From Granulicella sp. S156 (GTDB taxonomy: Bacteria > Acidobacteriota > Terriglobia > Terriglobales > Acidobacteriaceae), in assembly GCF_009766105.1 (NCBI RefSeq), contig NZ_LMUH01000025.1, positions 38,903 through 76,159 on the forward strand: DNA of 37,257 nt, written 5' to 3'. A program made the position numbers and the translations under genes. Below are positions 16,439 through 25,016 of this stretch, in pieces. The notes beneath the pieces were generated by a model. That model saw only the letters and a program-made list of their open reading frames with translations. It did no database searches and was not told the origin of the DNA. Each line of letters opens with the position of its first letter. Position 1 is the first letter of the stretch.

Positions 16439-18922
16439 TTACTTCACATGCACGACAGCCTGCGTTCCTACCGTCGGAATGCTGTTCTGCTTACTGTCCT
16501 TCGCGCCGATCCTCACCAGTCCCAGCGTTGAGTCGCCGCCTGCCAACGCCTTGAAGGTGAGCGTGCATATCGTCCCCTGCCCATTGACGCCCCCCGTATT
16601 CGGAGGACGCGAAGCCGAGATCGTCACTGCACCATTACCCTCATCGCGGTGTACAAGAGCGACAGGCTGGTTGTCACGTCCGAGCAAATCGCCCGCATCG
16701 ACATTCACCAGCGCCAGCACATGCGGATCGAACTGCATCTGCAACGGCACGCTAAAGAGATCATGCGCATTGGCTGCAGTCACATTGACCGTAAAGGTCG
16801 AACCAACGGTCTGAATTCCCGCCGGAGGGACGACCGAGATATTCACCGGCGCGGACGAAAGACTGGCTGAAGCGGCAGCAGCAGCCCCACCCTGATTCGA
16901 CGATGGGGGCATAGGTCCCCGGGCCTGTGAGGCTAGCTGACCAACCATCGCCTTAGCTGCCATGGCCGCCGAGGTCTGATTTGGCGGTGATCCAGTGGGA
17001 CCATTCTGCCCCGCAGCCTGGGCTGCCAGACCCGCTTCTACCTTGGCTGGATCGCGCCGGATGAGATCAATCGACTGGCCCGACCCGGTATAGATGGCGC
17101 GCGTATTGTCCTCGGTCACAATCGACTCGCGAACGATATGCGGAATGATCAGAAAAACCAGGTCATCTGTCGCTATGGTTTTGTCCCGGCTGGAGAAAAA
17201 ATACTTAAGGAATGGAATGTTGCTGAGTCCCGGCGTTCCGCTTATGCCCATCCCATCTTGATTCTGCAGCAACCCCGACATCAGCGCGGGCTCGCCATCC
17301 TTTAGTTGGATCACCTGCTCCGCGACGCGTTGCGAGATAATGGGCTCGGCGACACCGGAGATGGTCACTGTACTGGTCTGAGAGGAGACTTCGACCTTCA
17401 GCTTCAGCGAGACCTCATGGTCGTAGTGCACCGTAGGCGTAATGTCGATGTTCACACCGACGTCCAGGTAGGTGAACTGCGTCTGCACACCGAGGGAAGC
17501 GGTAGTAATCGCAGCGCCCGCGGAGTAGGAACCGGTGGCCACCGGAATCTTCGAACCGATCTTCAGCGTTGAGTGCTGGCCGTCGGTCGCGCGAATGCGA
17601 GGATTATTCAGGATGCGGGTATCCGAATCCGTTAGCAAAGCGTTCACCGTTCCGCCACCGAGCGTAACGGCAAAGTTCGTCGCATTCAGATTCCCGAGCG
17701 TGTTCAGCGTAAGGCCTGAGGTTGTTGTCGTGCTTGATGTCGATGTAGTGGTAGAGGTACCCGTCGAGGTCGTAACGTTTGCATTGCTGTACTGCGGTGT
17801 CAGTCCGAAGCTTTGGGGCAAGGTAATGCCCAGTGTCCGCTCAAAATTCCGGCTCACTTCGAGGATGGCCACGTCCACCACCACCTCGGCCTTTGTGCGA
17901 TCGAGATCGTTGATGAGCTTCTCCGCGAGGATGAGTTCTGAGGGTGTTGCACGCAGGATCAATGCGTTCTGGCTGGCAACCAGATAAATCTTAAGGCTTG
18001 GGTCAAGCAGGTTGCGCAGTGCAACCAGGATTTCGTTGGCGTCATTCTGCTGCGAAACGTTCGTCAGATAGAAGGTCTGGACGGCAAGATCGTCGAGATC
18101 GGTTCGCTTGGTGCGGTTGTTCGTGGCGACAAAGATCGTGTTCGTGGTAACAGGCTTCCAAAACGTTCCCGAGAGCGTTCCAACGATGCGCAGCGCGTCA
18201 TACAGCGACACGCTGTTGAGGTTCACAGGAATACGCTTGGAGGTGTAATCGGGGTCGAAGATCACATTCAGCCCTGCGGCCTTGCCAATGGCTTGATAGA
18301 TGGCCTTGGTATCTTCCACCATGCTCAGAGTAATGGGCTCATCATCAACAGGTTCCAGCTCGACCGGTGCACCCAGCGAAGCAATATCACGCTGCGTCTG
18401 CTTCTGATGAGCGGTTTGCTCATCGCCCACCGGGGGGATTACCTGTCCCTGGGGACCTATGCTGGAGCCTCCAGGCCCCGAGGGCTTCTCAATCATCTGC
18501 AGTTCCTGCGCTGCTATCTGGCTGCCTGGGTCGATCTGCAGAGCCCGCGCAAACTCGGTGGCGGCGCCGCCAACGTCGCCGGACTGTTTCAATACCCGGC
18601 CACGGTCAACATGCGCATTCGCCGCCTGAAAGCGCATGTTCTCATAGTGCTCCTTATACTTGAGGTCTTTAGGCTTTTTCAGACGCGCCTGCCGATAGGC
18701 TTCGAACGCGGCGTCATAGTCCTCGCGCGCCTCGGCATTCGAGCCGCGCTTATCCCATGAGGCTGCCGACTGGGCATGCGCCGGGGCGGAGAAAAGGCCT
18801 GCAAACCCGCAGACGAGCACCAGCATAACGCTGGCGCGAACAAGGTTCTTGCTATAACGAGAGCCCGCAAAACGCTGGGAGTAGCAGCTTGCGATGCGCC
18901 GACCGATCCTGTGTAACTGCAT
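16439..18922 (-). CDS. Secretin (GspD/PilQ-type) with N-terminal TPRs and C-terminal cohesin domain
   Basis: An 827-residue outer-membrane secretin. From the start at 18922 (GGAGCGGG upstream): signal peptide ending AHA near 50; two TPR-like repeats about 52-140; a short-chain secretin N-domain about 195-270 (EDTKAIYQAIGKAAGLNV); an N1-type domain about 280-345 (VQTFYLTNVSQQ, LRATPSELILAEKLINDLD); the secretin core about 430-600 with GTPGLSNIPFLKYFFSS and VFLIIPHIVRES; an Ala/Gly/Gln-rich linker 630-690; and a cohesin-like beta-sandwich about 692-827 (SVVPPAGIQTVGSTFTVNV, GQGTICTLTFKA). A Thr/Ser run lies at 384-402. Earlier in-frame starts up to 19111 would precede the signal peptide. It leads the operon with three pseudopilins. 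Confidence 0.92.
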   Translation of the reverse strand: MQLHRIGRRIASCYSQRFAGSRYSKNLVRASVMLVLVCGFAGLFSAPAHAQSAASWDKRGSNAEAREDYDAAFEAYRQARLKKPKDLKYKEHYENMRFQAANAHVDRGRVLKQSGDVGGAATEFARALQIDPGSQIAAQELQMIEKPSGPGGSSIGPQGQVIPPVGDEQTAHQKQTQRDIASLGAPVELEPVDDEPITLSMVEDTKAIYQAIGKAAGLNVIFDPDYTSKRIPVNLNSVSLYDALRIVGTLSGTFWKPVTTNTIFVATNNRTKRTDLDDLAVQTFYLTNVSQQNDANEILVALRNLLDPSLKIYLVASQNALILRATPSELILAEKLINDLDRTKAEVVVDVAILEVSRNFERTLGITLPQSFGLTPQYSNANVTTSTGTSTTTSTSSTTTTSGLTLNTLGNLNATNFAVTLGGGTVNALLTDSDTRILNNPRIRATDGQHSTLKIGSKIPVATGSYSAGAAITTASLGVQTQFTYLDVGVNIDITPTVHYDHEVSLKLKVEVSSQTSTVTISGVAEPIISQRVAEQVIQLKDGEPALMSGLLQNQDGMGISGTPGLSNIPFLKYFFSSRDKTIATDDLVFLIIPHIVRESIVTEDNTRAIYTGSGQSIDLIRRDPAKVEAGLAAQAAGQNGPTGSPPNQTSAAMAAKAMVGQLASQARGPMPPSSNQGGAAAAASASLSSAPVNISVVPPAGIQTVGSTFTVNVTAANAHDLFSVPLQMQFDPHVLALVNVDAGDLLGRDNQPVALVHRDEGNGAVTISASRPPNTGGVNGQGTICTLTFKALAGGDSTLGLVRIGAKDSKQNSIPTVGTQAVVHVK

Positions 18923-19372
18923 GCGTGAAACCCGCTCCAGGTGGCCACAGACACTGAGCCCCAGAGCCTGCTGCGGTAAGAGCTGAGAAGCGCTGAAAAC
19001 AGGCTTCGCGGCAAGCTTCCGTGCGGTCTGGAGCGGTTGGTCGGGCTGGTTCGATAATACCATTCGTGTCACTGGGTTCTCCGCTAAAGATTGCTGCGCC
19101 AGGGCGGCCATCCGCGGGTGGCTTCAAGGCCTCCTCGCAGTAACCGGACGGGGTTCGGATGCAACAGCCTGTATGATCTTCGACGCAGGTTGCGGCACAA
19201 AGTTTGACACGAAACGCGCGTGCTTGGACATTTATAGCCTGACCAAGTGGACCTTCACAGCTTTACAACGAAAACTCTTTGCCCTCGTATCTGCTAGCAT
19301 CGAATTTCCAAGGCTCGACAGGGCTTGCCTTCTTACTGGTTCAGCAGCCTGTATGAAGTCTTGGACGTATCA
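18923..19372. other. Divergent leader region between the secretin gene and smpB
   Basis: About 450 bases with no supported gene. The minus-strand frame of the secretin stays open to 19111 but lacks a signal peptide-compatible start there, so this part is probably leader. On the plus strand TTGACA at 19204-19209 is a perfect -35-like box, with AT-rich TTTATAG at 19231-19237, but the gap of 22 or so bases is too long for a firm promoter call. No tmRNA gene is seen beside smpB. Confidence 0.35.
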
Positions 19373-19912
19373 ATGCCACGTTCGCTATCCAATCCGACTG
19401 TTTCAGCCGTGCAAAAAATTGCAGTCAAGCCTCAGGACCGCGATCCGGTCGCTGCCGGCCAACGCGACGCTGCCTTCAACCGCTCAGCCAGCTTCAATTA
19501 CTTCCTTTCTGATCGGGTCGAGGCGGGAGTGGCCCTGCGGGGTACCGAGGTCAAGTCCATCCGCGAGGGCAAGGCGAACCTCAAGGACGCCTATGGCCTG
19601 CTGAAAGACGGCGAGTGTTTCCTCCTGAACGCCCATATTGGCCCGTTTTCACACGGCAATAACATGAACCACGACTCGCTCCGCACCCGGAAGCTTCTAC
19701 TGCACAAGCGAGAGATCGAAAGGCTCGAAGCCGCGACCAAGCAAAAAGGCTATACGCTCATCCCGGTAAAACTCTACTTCAAGAACGGGCGCGTAAAGTG
19801 CGAACTGGCCCTGGCCAAAGGCAAACAGGACTGGGACAAGCGCGCCACCGAGCGTGCCCGCGAAGGCGATAAGGAAGCCAAAGCCGCCATCGCGCGGTCG
19901 CAGCGCCGCTAA
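19373..19912 (+). CDS. smpB: SsrA-binding protein SmpB
   Basis: The partner of tmRNA in rescue of stalled ribosomes. The 179-residue product has the full family core: NRSASFNYFLSDRVEAGVAL, GTEVKSIREGKANLKDAY, the HIGPFS segment, HDSLRTRKLLLHKREI, LIPVKLYFKNGRVKCELALAKGK and the basic tail DWDKRATERAREGD that enters the mRNA channel. The ATG at 19373 is preferred over a TTG at 19325; even so about 40 residues precede the core, longer than usual. The stop overlaps the stop of the convergent EamA gene by three bases. Confidence 0.95.
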   Translation: MPRSLSNPTVSAVQKIAVKPQDRDPVAAGQRDAAFNRSASFNYFLSDRVEAGVALRGTEVKSIREGKANLKDAYGLLKDGECFLLNAHIGPFSHGNNMNHDSLRTRKLLLHKREIERLEAATKQKGYTLIPVKLYFKNGRVKCELALAKGKQDWDKRATERAREGDKEAKAAIARSQRR

Positions 19913-20847
19913 TCTTTCACTTCGAGTACAAGTACTGACGGCTTCGCTCGCTTCATCGTGATCACCATCAAGACACTGACCAGGATAAAAAGCGTCCCGA
20001 GGATCGTCCGCACCCCTAGCGCTTCTCTACCCCAAAAGTACCCAAGCACCACGGCGACCAAAGGATTCACGTAGGCATAGGTTCCAACCTTTGTAGGCGA
20101 TTCCCGATGAATCAGCCAAACATAAGCCGTAAACCCGACAATCGACCCCGCGACAATCAGATACACCAACGCCAGCCACGCCCCCTGTGAGACCGCCGCA
20201 GGCTGAAAGCCACGAAACTCTCCTCGCGCTGCTGCTGCCAGCGCCAGCAAGACTCCCCCAACAAGCATCTGCGCCCCAGAACTCATCCCCTTCGACTCAG
20301 GCAAAGGCAGCTTGCGTGACAGTATTGAAGCCGCCGACCAGCTTATAGCCCCGACAATCAGTGCCATGGCCCCCAGCCTGTCGATGGGTGCTCCGCCGAG
20401 GCGTACTGAATTGCTCGTCAGCACCGCGACTCCTCCTACGCCCATCAACAGCGCCAGAGCAAGGCGAACGGTGAGCTTTTGTGTTCGGAGGAATAAGATC
20501 TCAGCCAGTGCCGTAAACACCGGAATCGTGGCCATCATCACTGCGGCCAGCCCCGAAGGCACACGCCGCTCGGCCCAGAACAGCAACCCATAGTCCAACA
20601 AGAAGATCAGCACCGCGAGCAACAAAGCTGATAGCCATTGCCTCCGGGTAGGAGACCGCTCCCCTCGCGCAACCATCCATCCATAAAGGACAAGGCCTGC
20701 TGCCAGGAACCGCATGGCCGCCAACATTAAAGGCGGAACTTCACGCACGCCCACTCGAATCGCAAGAAACGTCGATCCCCATACGAGATAGATAATCGCG
20801 AAAGCCAGCAGGGTCTTCCCTGTTTGGCGATGAGTTTGGGCTTCCAT
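19909..20847 (-). CDS. EamA-family (DMT superfamily) drug/metabolite exporter, YedA-like
   Basis: A 312-residue protein of ten predicted helices as two EamA repeats. It opens with the hallmark FAIIYLVWGSTFLAIRVGV and the second repeat has VAGSIVGFTAYVWLI then TYAYVNPLVAVVLGYFWG. Typical members export amino acids or small metabolites; substrate unknown. Its stop codon lies inside the end of smpB, so the two genes are convergent with overlapping 3' ends and no terminator between them. AAGG precedes the ATG closely. Confidence 0.9.
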   Translation of the reverse strand: MEAQTHRQTGKTLLAFAIIYLVWGSTFLAIRVGVREVPPLMLAAMRFLAAGLVLYGWMVARGERSPTRRQWLSALLLAVLIFLLDYGLLFWAERRVPSGLAAVMMATIPVFTALAEILFLRTQKLTVRLALALLMGVGGVAVLTSNSVRLGGAPIDRLGAMALIVGAISWSAASILSRKLPLPESKGMSSGAQMLVGGVLLALAAAARGEFRGFQPAAVSQGAWLALVYLIVAGSIVGFTAYVWLIHRESPTKVGTYAYVNPLVAVVLGYFWGREALGVRTILGTLFILVSVLMVITMKRAKPSVLVLEVKD

Positions 20848-20934
20848 TGACCTTCACTCTACCAATTTCTCCAGCCTGGGCTTGAGAGGTTAGCTCGCCG
20901 CCTTCATCCACATCCACGCGATACCATAGACGTG

Positions 20935-22467
20935 ATGACCACTAAGCTGCTCTTCCAGGATCCTGCCTCCTTCGTCTCACCTCTCCTCACAGTCTTCGCC
21001 GTAGATACCGCCTCCGGCAAGGACGAGGCTCCCTCGCCCGCGCTGCTCACAACCTCTGGCACTCTCGTGAAAGCCGCCGCAACGTGGCTGGCGTCAGGTG
21101 AGTTCAAAGCCACGCTCGGCGAAACTCTCCTGCTGCACGCTCCTGCCAATGCAAAGGCAGAGCGGTTGCTCATCGTCGGCCTGGGTAAGGCAAAGTCACT
21201 CTCCATTCACGAAATTCGGAAGGGCGCTGGCGTCGCCGTCCGCTTTGCCAAACCGCGCAACCTTCGCGATCTCTCTATCGTTTTCCCGGAAGACAAAGCA
21301 TCTCCAGAAGAGCTGCCCAACGGCCTGACCACGCGAGCCATCGCTGAAGGTGTCTTGGTCGCCGACTTCGACATCGATATCTACCGCAGCGATCGCAAAG
21401 ACCTGAGCATCAATACCGCTTCAATCCTGCACACTGCGGCCGACAGTAAAGCTCAAGCCGAGATGCAGACCGGGCTCGACGAGGGCATCATTCTTGGCGA
21501 GTCACAGAACTTCGCACGCACGCTGGTAAACGAGCCGGGCAACGTGCTCACTCCTACCGAACTCGGCAAGCGCACCGCTGCCATGTGCTCGGAGTTCGGG
21601 CTGCAGTGCGAGGTTCATTCCATCGACAAAATCCTCGAGCTCAAGATGGGCGCCTTCGCCGCTGTCACGCAGGGCTCGGTTGAGCCACCCGCGCTGATCG
21701 TCATGCGCTACGAGCCAACTACACCCCCTGCGGCGGATGCTCCTGTGATTGGCCTGGTCGGCAAAGGCATTACCTTCGATACCGGCGGCATTTCCATCAA
21801 GCCCGCTGAAAACATGGACAAGATGAAGTACGACATGGCCGGCGCCGCCGCCATGATCGGCGCGATGCGCGCTATCGCGCAGCTCAAGCCCAATGTTCGC
21901 GTGATCTCCGTCGTCTGTTCGTGTGAGAACATGCCCGACGGCAAGGCCTTTAAACCCGGCGACGTTATCACCGCGATGTCGGGCAAGACAATCGAGATAC
22001 TCAACACCGACGCCGAAGGCCGCCTCGTTCTTGCCGACGGCCTGCACTATGCACAGCAGCTAGGCGCAACGCGGCTCATCAATGCCGCCACGCTCACCGG
22101 AGCTATCGGGGTTGCGCTCGGCCTGCTGAATGCCGGCCTCTTCTCTAACGACGACGCCACGGTCGAGCAGTTCACGAATACGTTGCCCGTTTCGGGGGAG
22201 AAGTTCTGGCGCATGCCCTGCACCGACGACTATCGCGAACAGATCAAGAGCCAGATCGCTGACATCATGAACACCGGCGGCTCGCGCTACGGAGGAGCCA
22301 CTACTGCTGCGATGTTCCTGAAGGAGTTCGTCGGCGAGACCCCCTGGATTCACCTCGACATCGCTGGCACCGCCTGGATCGAGGAGATAAAACCGTGGCA
22401 GTCGAAAGGCCCCAGCGGCGTCGCCGTCCGCAGCATCACCGAGTGGGTCCGCAGCTACGCGAGCTGA
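20935..22467 (+). CDS. pepA: Leucyl aminopeptidase (M17, PepA)
   Basis: A 510-residue cytosolic metallo-aminopeptidase. The variable N-terminal macro-like domain covers about 1-170 and the catalytic domain the rest, with GLVGKGITFDTGGISIKP, the metal/catalytic segment MKYDMAGAAA, and the M17 signature NTDAEGRLVLADGL. The C-terminal TAAMFLKEFV and WIHLDIAGTAW are also diagnostic. A GTG three bases earlier is an alternative start; ATG at 20935 is preferred. It removes N-terminal residues from peptides, and in some bacteria PepA also binds DNA. Followed by a large hairpin at 22546-22584. Confidence 0.97.
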   Translation: MTTKLLFQDPASFVSPLLTVFAVDTASGKDEAPSPALLTTSGTLVKAAATWLASGEFKATLGETLLLHAPANAKAERLLIVGLGKAKSLSIHEIRKGAGVAVRFAKPRNLRDLSIVFPEDKASPEELPNGLTTRAIAEGVLVADFDIDIYRSDRKDLSINTASILHTAADSKAQAEMQTGLDEGIILGESQNFARTLVNEPGNVLTPTELGKRTAAMCSEFGLQCEVHSIDKILELKMGAFAAVTQGSVEPPALIVMRYEPTTPPAADAPVIGLVGKGITFDTGGISIKPAENMDKMKYDMAGAAAMIGAMRAIAQLKPNVRVISVVCSCENMPDGKAFKPGDVITAMSGKTIEILNTDAEGRLVLADGLHYAQQLGATRLINAATLTGAIGVALGLLNAGLFSNDDATVEQFTNTLPVSGEKFWRMPCTDDYREQIKSQIADIMNTGGSRYGGATTAAMFLKEFVGETPWIHLDIAGTAWIEEIKPWQSKGPSGVAVRSITEWVRSYAS

Positions 22468-22545
22468 AGCGCCCTGTCATCACCTGACTCACAACTGACG
22501 AACTCAAAACTGATCACTGAACGAAACCGCTAACCCTATTCGCTC

Positions 22546-22584
22546 AACAGAACCCAGGCTGCCGAAAACTGCCTGGGTTCTGTT
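22546..22584 (+). terminator. Large hairpin between pepA and the lipid kinase gene
   Basis: A perfect 14-bp stem (22546-22559 with 22571-22584, AACAGAACCCAGGC and complement) closes on 11 bases. It is 78 bases after the pepA stop and only 21 bases before the next ATG. No long T run follows (GCGTCC), so it may end the pepA transcript imperfectly, or protect or regulate the start of the kinase mRNA. Confidence 0.55.
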
Positions 22585-22605
22585 GCGTCCGCATACACTA
22601 CACCC

Positions 22606-23535
22606 ATGCGCCGAGCGGTCCTACTCTACAACCCGACTTCAGGTCGCCGCGGCCACCGAACCTATTACATAGAGAGCATTGCGGCAGCTCTCCGTGCCCA
22701 GAACATCGACGTCCACATCCTACCTACCGAAGCTCCCGGAACCGCAGGCCGACCGGTAGCGGAAGCCTGCGTTGATGGCGCTGAAATCGTATTCGCCTGC
22801 GGTGGTGATGGCACCGTTCACGAAGCCCTGCAAGGCATGATCTGGCAAACCCGGACAGCTCTTGGGGTGATCCCCTTGGGCACGGCCAATGCCCTTGCCA
22901 GGCATCTTCAACTTTCGCTCGATCCAGTGCGAGCTGCGCTACAGCAGCTCAACCGCGAACCGCAGACCATCCCTGTCGGACAGATCACTTATCAGACGCC
23001 GCAGGGCGAACGCTCGCGCTACTTCATTGTGATGGCCGGGGCCGGGCCGGACGGAGCACTCGTCTACAAGATGCTCACAGTGGGCAAACAGCGACTCGGA
23101 CGCCTCAGCTACTATCTGCGAGCCGCACGTCTTTTCAGCCGCACACGCTTCGGCCCGTTCCCTGTTCAGGTCGCCCAGCAAGACTGTACCGAACCCACGC
23201 AACTCGAAGCTGTAAGCGCCATGGCCGTTCGCGTCGGAGACCTGGGAGGCCTCTTCAGCCCGCTGGTTCGCGGAGCCTCCCTCGAACACCCGCACCTGCG
23301 TCTCACGCTTGCTGCCCCGCCCGCGAACGTGTCGCTACCCGCATGGTTCGCACTGAGCTGGAGCCGTCTTCACCGCTGGAACCCGCACGTCCGCACCCTG
23401 GAGGTCGAAAGCTTTACCTGCGGCTCCGGCAACGCTAATCCTGTACAGGTGCAGGCGGACGGCGAGTGGCTCGGGCATACTCCCATGACCGTACGCTTGA
23501 TCCCGAATGCGCTTCGGCTACTGATGCCTCGCTGA
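22606..23535 (+). CDS. Diacylglycerol kinase family lipid kinase
   Basis: A 309-residue protein of the DAGK/YegS/sphingosine kinase family. The N-terminal nucleotide-binding domain has LLYNPTSGRRG, the ATP motif FACGGDGTVHEAL (66-70 GGDGT) and GVIPLGTANALARHL; the C-terminal beta-sandwich follows, with the QADGEWLGHTP motif near the end. Such enzymes phosphorylate diacylglycerol or related membrane lipids at the inner membrane. Whether it recycles DAG or acts on another lipid is not determinable. It is followed by a large inverted repeat, then the convergent metallo-beta-lactamase gene. Confidence 0.9.
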   Translation: MRRAVLLYNPTSGRRGHRTYYIESIAAALRAQNIDVHILPTEAPGTAGRPVAEACVDGAEIVFACGGDGTVHEALQGMIWQTRTALGVIPLGTANALARHLQLSLDPVRAALQQLNREPQTIPVGQITYQTPQGERSRYFIVMAGAGPDGALVYKMLTVGKQRLGRLSYYLRAARLFSRTRFGPFPVQVAQQDCTEPTQLEAVSAMAVRVGDLGGLFSPLVRGASLEHPHLRLTLAAPPANVSLPAWFALSWSRLHRWNPHVRTLEVESFTCGSGNANPVQVQADGEWLGHTPMTVRLIPNALRLLMPR

Positions 23536-23570
23536 AAGGTTCACTGTGTCGCCAACCAAGGAGACAATCT

Positions 23571-23655
23571 TTAACACAGAGGACGCGGAGGTTTCGCGGG
23601 GGTCGCGATGGCATTCGTGGCGGCCTCCGCGAAACCTCTGCGCCCTCTGCGTTAA
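23571..23655. repeat. Long imperfect inverted repeat between convergent genes
   Basis: Two 29-base arms (23571-23599 and 23627-23655) are inverted copies with three mismatches around a 27-base centre. The arms hold GAGG-type units (ACACAGAGGACGCGGAGG, and the CCTCTGCGCCCTCTGCG counterpart). This composition is known from dispersed REP-like elements in many genomes. It lies between the stop codons of the lipid kinase and MBL genes and could end both transcripts. No other copy occurs in the window. Confidence 0.75.
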
Positions 23656-23712
23656 AAGCACTCGACTATAGCTACACCTAGCCTATCCGTTGTAACTATT
23701 GCGCCAATTGCT

Positions 23713-24975
23713 CTATGAGCTGTACGGCCCAAAGCGAGCTTTAATGTTTCCTTCTTCCACGGCATCGTCCAGCACGATCACTTCATACTGCTTGCCGCCG
23801 GGTGACACCCGCACAACGATGTGCCCCTGCTGACTCAGCATCCTGTCGGAAAGCCTCGCATCGGCCAGGCTCGCAGCATGGACCAGGCCTGTGGCCAAAA
23901 CGTCGCGATCTCCCGAGTAAAGAATGGGGCTATACAACCGGTCTAGAACCTGTAGGGCTGGATGCGAGGCATGCCACGTCTGAATGATGTAGATGCGAGA
24001 CCGCATGTCCCGGACAAACTCCGGCCCCGTCGCGTCGTAGTAACCATGGTGGTCAAGTGCTGAGACATTGACCGGGCCAGCCACCTTCGCTACGGCACTT
24101 TCTACATCCAGCCAGGGTTCCGTGCCGAACAGGGTGTCACAGGTCAAGTCTCCACCAATGTAATAACGAAAGTCTCCATAGCCGAACCGCAGCGCAATGG
24201 AGCACGCGTTTTCAGGAGGATATTGCTGAGGCTTCAACGTGCTCAAGGGCGGAAACGTGTGCTTTACGCCTTCGCCCTGCCCCGTCCAAACATCACCGTT
24301 GGCCGCGAGGTTCCGGATAGCAAACGAGGCATATTCCGTAGACTCATGCTGCAACACGATCTGGCTGGTGGAACCGACCTTCAGCTGTTCCACTTTGGTT
24401 CCGTGCTTTGCGGCAGAGCGCACAAAGCGAATGTAGTTCAGGGTTGCGTCATAGGTTGCCGGCGCAGGGTAATCGTAACTGGGATATCCACGGTCGATAA
24501 TTCGCCGAATGGGGATCAATTCAGCTACATCCGCAACGCCTGTCAGTCGATAGTCCCCTGCAGAAGAGACGGGCGAATCTGCTGTCACTTCTCCCATGTG
24601 ATCGCCATGAAGATGCGTAAGGACAAAGTAGTCCAGTTCCCTCTTCGGTGTTGTTCGCAGATGACGGAGGGCATATCGCCTAATCCACTCGCCAGGACGG
24701 CGCGAATCATTCGGGCGCGCTGGCCCCAGAGCATCTGTCGGACCCTTCGTAGCACCAGCATCCACCATGATGGAGGTTCCATCGGGACAGATCGCCAGCA
24801 TCGAATTTCCGCGCCCGGTAGAGATGTGATGAATATCCAGAAAGCCACGCTGCCAGGGCTCCATGGGCCCTCCCGCAATCGAGGCCCCAAGGGCCTGCAT
24901 CTGAGGAGAAGCGATAAGAGCGAAACTCGCTGCGGATCCCCACAGAAAGTGGCGCCTGCTGATTTCTTCTGGCAT
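23713..24975 (-). CDS. Tat-exported metallo-beta-lactamase-fold protein, ComEC-like domain
   Basis: A 420-residue protein. The ATG at 24975 (GGGAGGG upstream) opens a twin-arginine signal: SRRHFLWGSAASFALIA. An earlier start at 25050 would overlap argS and lack this logic. The MBL domain has SMLAICPDGTSIMVDAG, then the zinc motif LTHLHGDHMG (H121, H123, D125, H126) and ALDHHGYYDATGPEFV late in the domain. The order (dG.s.liDaG, HxHxDH, DHHG) resembles the C-terminal domain of ComEC-type proteins and related exported hydrolases. Export folded through Tat fits a metalloenzyme. Substrate unknown. It follows argS by 41 bases. Confidence 0.85.
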   Translation of the reverse strand: MPEEISRRHFLWGSAASFALIASPQMQALGASIAGGPMEPWQRGFLDIHHISTGRGNSMLAICPDGTSIMVDAGATKGPTDALGPARPNDSRRPGEWIRRYALRHLRTTPKRELDYFVLTHLHGDHMGEVTADSPVSSAGDYRLTGVADVAELIPIRRIIDRGYPSYDYPAPATYDATLNYIRFVRSAAKHGTKVEQLKVGSTSQIVLQHESTEYASFAIRNLAANGDVWTGQGEGVKHTFPPLSTLKPQQYPPENACSIALRFGYGDFRYYIGGDLTCDTLFGTEPWLDVESAVAKVAGPVNVSALDHHGYYDATGPEFVRDMRSRIYIIQTWHASHPALQVLDRLYSPILYSGDRDVLATGLVHAASLADARLSDRMLSQQGHIVVRVSPGGKQYEVIVLDDAVEEGNIKARFGPYSS

Positions 24976-25016
24976 GATGCCCTCCCGCTTCCTGGCTACG
25001 GTTTCGTACAGGCCCA

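Noticed and set aside
19112..19372. tmRNA gene next to smpB
   Set aside because: No alanine-tRNA-like acceptor or tag reading frame seen in the gap.
23571..23655. CRISPR array or insertion sequence at the inverted repeat
   Set aside because: Only two inverted arms and no spacers, transposase or target duplications.
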